From the NCBI GenBank assembly GCA_026415535.1, contig JAOAGX010000086.1, positions 1 through 8,307 on the forward strand: a stretch of DNA of 8,307 bases. Direction: 5' to 3'. The translations under genes were made by a program, and so were the position numbers. This DNA comes from Armatimonadota bacterium. Lineage in GTDB: Bacteria; Armatimonadota; UBA5829. Below, piece by piece: positions 5,786 to 8,307 of this stretch (positions are counted from its first letter, which is position 1; each line of letters opens with the position of its first letter). The notes beneath the pieces are model-generated. The model saw nothing but the letters and a program-made list of their open reading frames with translations. It was not told the DNA's origin and searched no databases.

Positions 5786-6904
5786 TCACACGCCCAAAAC
5801 CAGGTTATCCCTGTGTATCACCTCATCGAAGTCCTTATAGCCGAGAATCTTTTCAATCTCGTCAGATCGCTTGCCTTGTATCATCTTGATTTCGTCTGCC
5901 GAGTAGTTGACCAAGCCGCGAGCAATTTGGCGGCCACTCTCGTCCACCACCGAAACTAGATCGCCGACCGCAAACGAGCCCTCGCATCCGACTACACCCG
6001 CTGCGAGCAAACTTTTTCCACGCTCCACCAGCATCCTACGCGCACCTTCGTTTACGGTGACACTGCCCTTCACACGGCTACCAAAAGCTATCCATCTCTT
6101 TCGATGGCTCAACCCCGATGACCGGCTCAGGAACCGAGTGCCGACGTTTTTCCCGGCTGCTGCGTCTAGTATAACGTTCGGCCGCGAGGCCCGGGCAATC
6201 ACCATACGCACCCCCGAGTTGACCGCGATTTTGGCCGCCTCGATCTTTGCCCTCATGCCGCCGCGCCCATAAGCTCCACACGTAGATCCTGCTAGCGCTT
6301 CGATCTCTGGAGTGATTTTGCTCACCTCTTCCACAAGCCGAGCGTCTTCCAAGCAAGGATCGCGGTCGTAAAGTCCTTCCACGTCCGAAAGGTTCAGAAG
6401 CAAATCGGCATCAACACACGCCGCAACGAGTGCGCTCAGAGTGTCGTTTTCCTCGAACCTAATCTCCTCGGTAGCAACGGTGTCATTTTCGTTTACGATC
6501 GGCACACAACCGAGATGCAAAAGGGTGTGCATCGTGTTGCGGGCGTTAAGGTAACGTACGCGGTCGCGGAAGTCGTCGCGTGTCAGCAGAACCTGAGCGA
6601 CCACTATTCCGTGTTCGGAGAAAAGCTCCGTGTAAGTGTGCATCAACAGGCTCTGACCCACAGCCGCGCTCGCCTGTTGGTCGGGGATGTTGGCGGGCCT
6701 CCGGGCAAGCCCCAGCCTTTCCATGCCAGCCCTGATAGCCCCCGAGGTCACTAGAACGATGTCCTTGCCCTGCTTCTTCACCGCGGCGAGCTGATCGACA
6801 AGGGTTGCCATCTTCGCACGGTCGAGAGATCCCTTATCTGAAACTAGGCTGCTTGTTCCGACCTTCACCACGATCCGGTTGGGCGATTTGTTCTCACGCT
6901 TCAT
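5786..6904 (-). CDS. proB: Glutamate 5-kinase ProB with C-terminal PUA domain
   Basis: ProB phosphorylates glutamate at the gamma carboxyl with ATP, the first and usually proline-inhibited step of proline synthesis. The 372-residue protein has the amino-acid kinase fold over about residues 10-260: VVKVGTSSLV, VTSGAIRAGM, NENDTVAT near the substrate site, and the Gly-rich GRGGMRAKIEAAKIA. A PUA domain follows at about 280-360 (GSVTVNEGARRMLV, DLVSVVDESG, IARGLVNYSADEI), the full-length form seen in E. coli (367 residues). The ATG at 6904 lies inside the end of obgE, an 11-base overlap, which makes coupled translation likely; no strong Shine-Dalgarno is needed. Feedback inhibition is a family property and not shown by the sequence. 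Confidence 0.97.
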   Translation of the reverse strand: MKRENKSPNRIVVKVGTSSLVSDKGSLDRAKMATLVDQLAAVKKQGKDIVLVTSGAIRAGMERLGLARRPANIPDQQASAAVGQSLLMHTYTELFSEHGIVVAQVLLTRDDFRDRVRYLNARNTMHTLLHLGCVPIVNENDTVATEEIRFEENDTLSALVAACVDADLLLNLSDVEGLYDRDPCLEDARLVEEVSKITPEIEALAGSTCGAYGRGGMRAKIEAAKIAVNSGVRMVIARASRPNVILDAAAGKNVGTRFLSRSSGLSHRKRWIAFGSRVKGSVTVNEGARRMLVERGKSLLAAGVVGCEGSFAVGDLVSVVDESGRQIARGLVNYSADEIKMIQGKRSDEIEKILGYKDFDEVIHRDNLVLGV

Positions 6905-8174
6905 CCCAGAAATCGAACTCCACGCTTCTTATAGTTACGACATCCCCGTGCTTGGCACCCTCGTCTTTTAGAGCCTTGATCACACCCATCTTTTCGAGCT
7001 GGCCATGGAGTCTGCGAAACGCGTACTCGTTGTCGATATCTGTTCGAGCAACCAATATCTCCACTGGCCGTCCCGTAACCTCAAAGCGTCCCTCGCCGAC
7101 CTTTCGCACCTGCCATGACTCCGCTTCTCGATCAACCGTAAACCGCGCAACCTCCTCGACAGGTTCCTCCGTTCGGGGTAGCGAATCGAGCCGTTCAGCG
7201 ATCCGATAAACCAGCGGCTGAATACCATGCCCGGTCAGCGCGGATATCTCAAACACCTCCAATCCGCGAGCTTCCAGATCGGGTTTGACTGCCGCCACGA
7301 TCTCACCAGATGCTGGCATGTCGATCTTGTTCAGAGCAACAATCTGAGTCAAGGCCGCGAGCCTGTCGCTGTAGGCCGACAGCTCCTTATTGATCGTATC
7401 GAAGTCACGCATAGGATCACGACCGCTAAAGCCCGACACGTCAATCATATGCACCAGCAGACGTGTCCGTTCAATATGCCGCAGAAACTGGTCGCCGAGG
7501 CCGGCTCCCTCATGCGCACCTTCGATTAGCCCCGGCATGTCGGCAACCACAAAGGACCTGTCGTCAACGCTCACCACGCCTAGGTTAGGAACCAGCGTTG
7601 TAAAAGCGTAGTCCGCAATTTTTGGCTTTGCGGAAGAGATCCTGGATATCAGAGTGGACTTGCCCACGTTCGGGTATCCAATGATCCCAACATCCGCCAA
7701 CAGTTTGAGCTCGAGTCTGATTCTTATCGGCTCGACCGGCTCGCCCTTTTCGGCGAAACGGGGAACTTGGTTGACAGAAGTCGCAAAACTCGCATTGCCT
7801 CTGCCGCCCTCACCCCCACGCGCCGCGATGCACCGAGCTCCATGGCGCGCCAGGTCTGCAATCATACGTCCTGAATCGGCTTCGTAAACTACCGTGCCGA
7901 CCGGAACCTTCAAGACCAGGTCTTCACCATTTTTGCCGTGTTTGTCGTTCGGACCGCCATCGCCGCCGCGCTCGGCTACGTATCGCTTCTTGTAGCGCAG
8001 GTCAACAAGCGTATTGAGCTTTGAATCAGCTTCGATGATGACATTGCCGCCGCGTCCACCGTTGCCGCCGGACGGCCCGCCATGCGGTACGAACTTCTCT
8101 CGCCGGAACGCCACTATCCCGTTCCCGCCGTCCCCGCCCTTTACAGTTATCTCGACTTCGTCTACGAATTGCAT
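6894..8174 (-). CDS. obgE: Obg GTPase (ribosome assembly and stress), with OCT domain
   Basis: Obg is an essential GTPase that binds the 50S subunit late in assembly and links growth to (p)ppGpp and stress. Its 426 residues show all three family domains. First is the Gly-rich Obg fold, about 1-158 (VKGGDGGNGIVAFRREKFVP and repeated GG motifs). Next is the G domain, about 160-330, with the P-loop GYPNVGKS (166-173), switch I FTTLVPN, DMPG (212-215), NKID (282-285) and SAL (311-313). Last is an OCT domain, about 343-422 (SWQVRKVGEGRFEVTG to VVTIRSVEFDF), found in Gram-positive and related bacteria but not in the E. coli type. The ATG at 8174 has AGGA nine bases upstream. It leads the operon visible here; often rplU and rpmA stand before it, but neither is identifiable in the short stretch to the window edge. 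Confidence 0.97.
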   Translation of the reverse strand: MQFVDEVEITVKGGDGGNGIVAFRREKFVPHGGPSGGNGGRGGNVIIEADSKLNTLVDLRYKKRYVAERGGDGGPNDKHGKNGEDLVLKVPVGTVVYEADSGRMIADLARHGARCIAARGGEGGRGNASFATSVNQVPRFAEKGEPVEPIRIRLELKLLADVGIIGYPNVGKSTLISRISSAKPKIADYAFTTLVPNLGVVSVDDRSFVVADMPGLIEGAHEGAGLGDQFLRHIERTRLLVHMIDVSGFSGRDPMRDFDTINKELSAYSDRLAALTQIVALNKIDMPASGEIVAAVKPDLEARGLEVFEISALTGHGIQPLVYRIAERLDSLPRTEEPVEEVARFTVDREAESWQVRKVGEGRFEVTGRPVEILVARTDIDNEYAFRRLHGQLEKMGVIKALKDEGAKHGDVVTIRSVEFDFWDEA

Positions 8175-8204
8175 CGAGAGAGGTCCTGGTCACGAGAGAA
8201 ATTA

Positions 8205-8227
8205 GTTCTTCATAATCTTAGAAGAAC
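8205..8227. repeat. Perfect 7-bp inverted repeat upstream of obgE
   Basis: GTTCTTC (8205-8211) and GAAGAAC (8221-8227) surround nine AT-rich bases, 31 bases before the obgE start. It could be an operator or an RNA hairpin in the leader. It is short enough to be chance, and no convincing promoter is visible beside it. Confidence 0.4.
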
Positions 8228-8307
8228 ACGGCGGACTCCCTTGCGTATAGAAGCAGCGGCACACCGCTCAGGACAGGACCAGATGTTTGCCCAGCTCTAT
8301 TCCTCGC
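8228..8307. other. Window edge upstream of obgE, possible tail of another gene
   Basis: On the minus strand the frame from 8306 reads RGIELGKHLVLS and stops at TGA 8270-8268, which could be the C-terminus of an upstream gene, followed directly by a small AGCGG/CCGCT hairpin (8255-8268, 4-base loop). Another frame also stays open until a TAA near 8220. Thirteen codons are too few to decide. Confidence 0.25.

Overview
The window is a compact bacterial operon read entirely from the minus strand, followed by a looser accessory stretch. Reading in the direction of transcription (right to left), the order is obgE, proB, proA, nadD, a LytR-CpsA-Psr (LCP) family gene and rsfS, then a TPR/membrane protein of unknown role, a decayed gene fragment, and the start of a secreted RCC1-repeat beta-propeller protein that runs off the left edge. 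The order obg-proB-proA-nadD-LCP-rsfS is one I associate with Terrabacteria-type lineages (Actinobacteria and relatives). GC content is near half, and short RCC1-type propellers are common in poorly cultured phyla. My best guess is a member of, or relative of, Armatimonadota or a similar group, but the sequence alone does not settle this.

Right part (3836-8174): obgE and proB overlap by 11 bases; proB and proA are separated by about 29 bases, or overlap by 4 if the upstream GTG is used; proA and nadD are 28 bases apart. This looks like one transcript that joins a ribosome-assembly GTPase, the first two steps of proline synthesis and an NAD synthesis enzyme. Upstream of obgE (8175-8307) there is only a short inverted repeat and possibly the tail of another gene.

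Middle part (1928-3572): the LCP cell-wall ligase gene is followed 10 bases later by rsfS, the ribosomal silencing factor. rsfS has no ATG, GTG or TTG in frame before the middle of its domain. A Shine-Dalgarno sequence sits at the right distance from an ATC codon, so it probably starts at AUC. The gap between LCP and nadD (3573-3835) holds a 67-base element with inverted ends (GTCATTCTGAG...CTCAGGATGAC).

Left part (1-1927): the 321-base gap 1607-1927 holds a strong bulged hairpin just past rsfS, another copy of the CATTCTGAGCG repeat and a 2 x 15-base tandem repeat. The 387-base gap 527-913 holds a third dispersed-repeat hairpin, a good sigma70-type promoter and the relic of a paralogue of the RCC1-repeat gene, with a signal peptide and start region but two in-frame stops. 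The intact RCC1 gene begins at 526 and contains 117-base tandem repeats, two of them about 93% identical.

I see no tRNA, rRNA, CRISPR array or transposase. The right-hand genes are ordinary housekeeping genes. The points worth following up are the AUC start of rsfS, the RCC1 paralogue relic with its repeat expansion, and the dispersed hairpin repeats.
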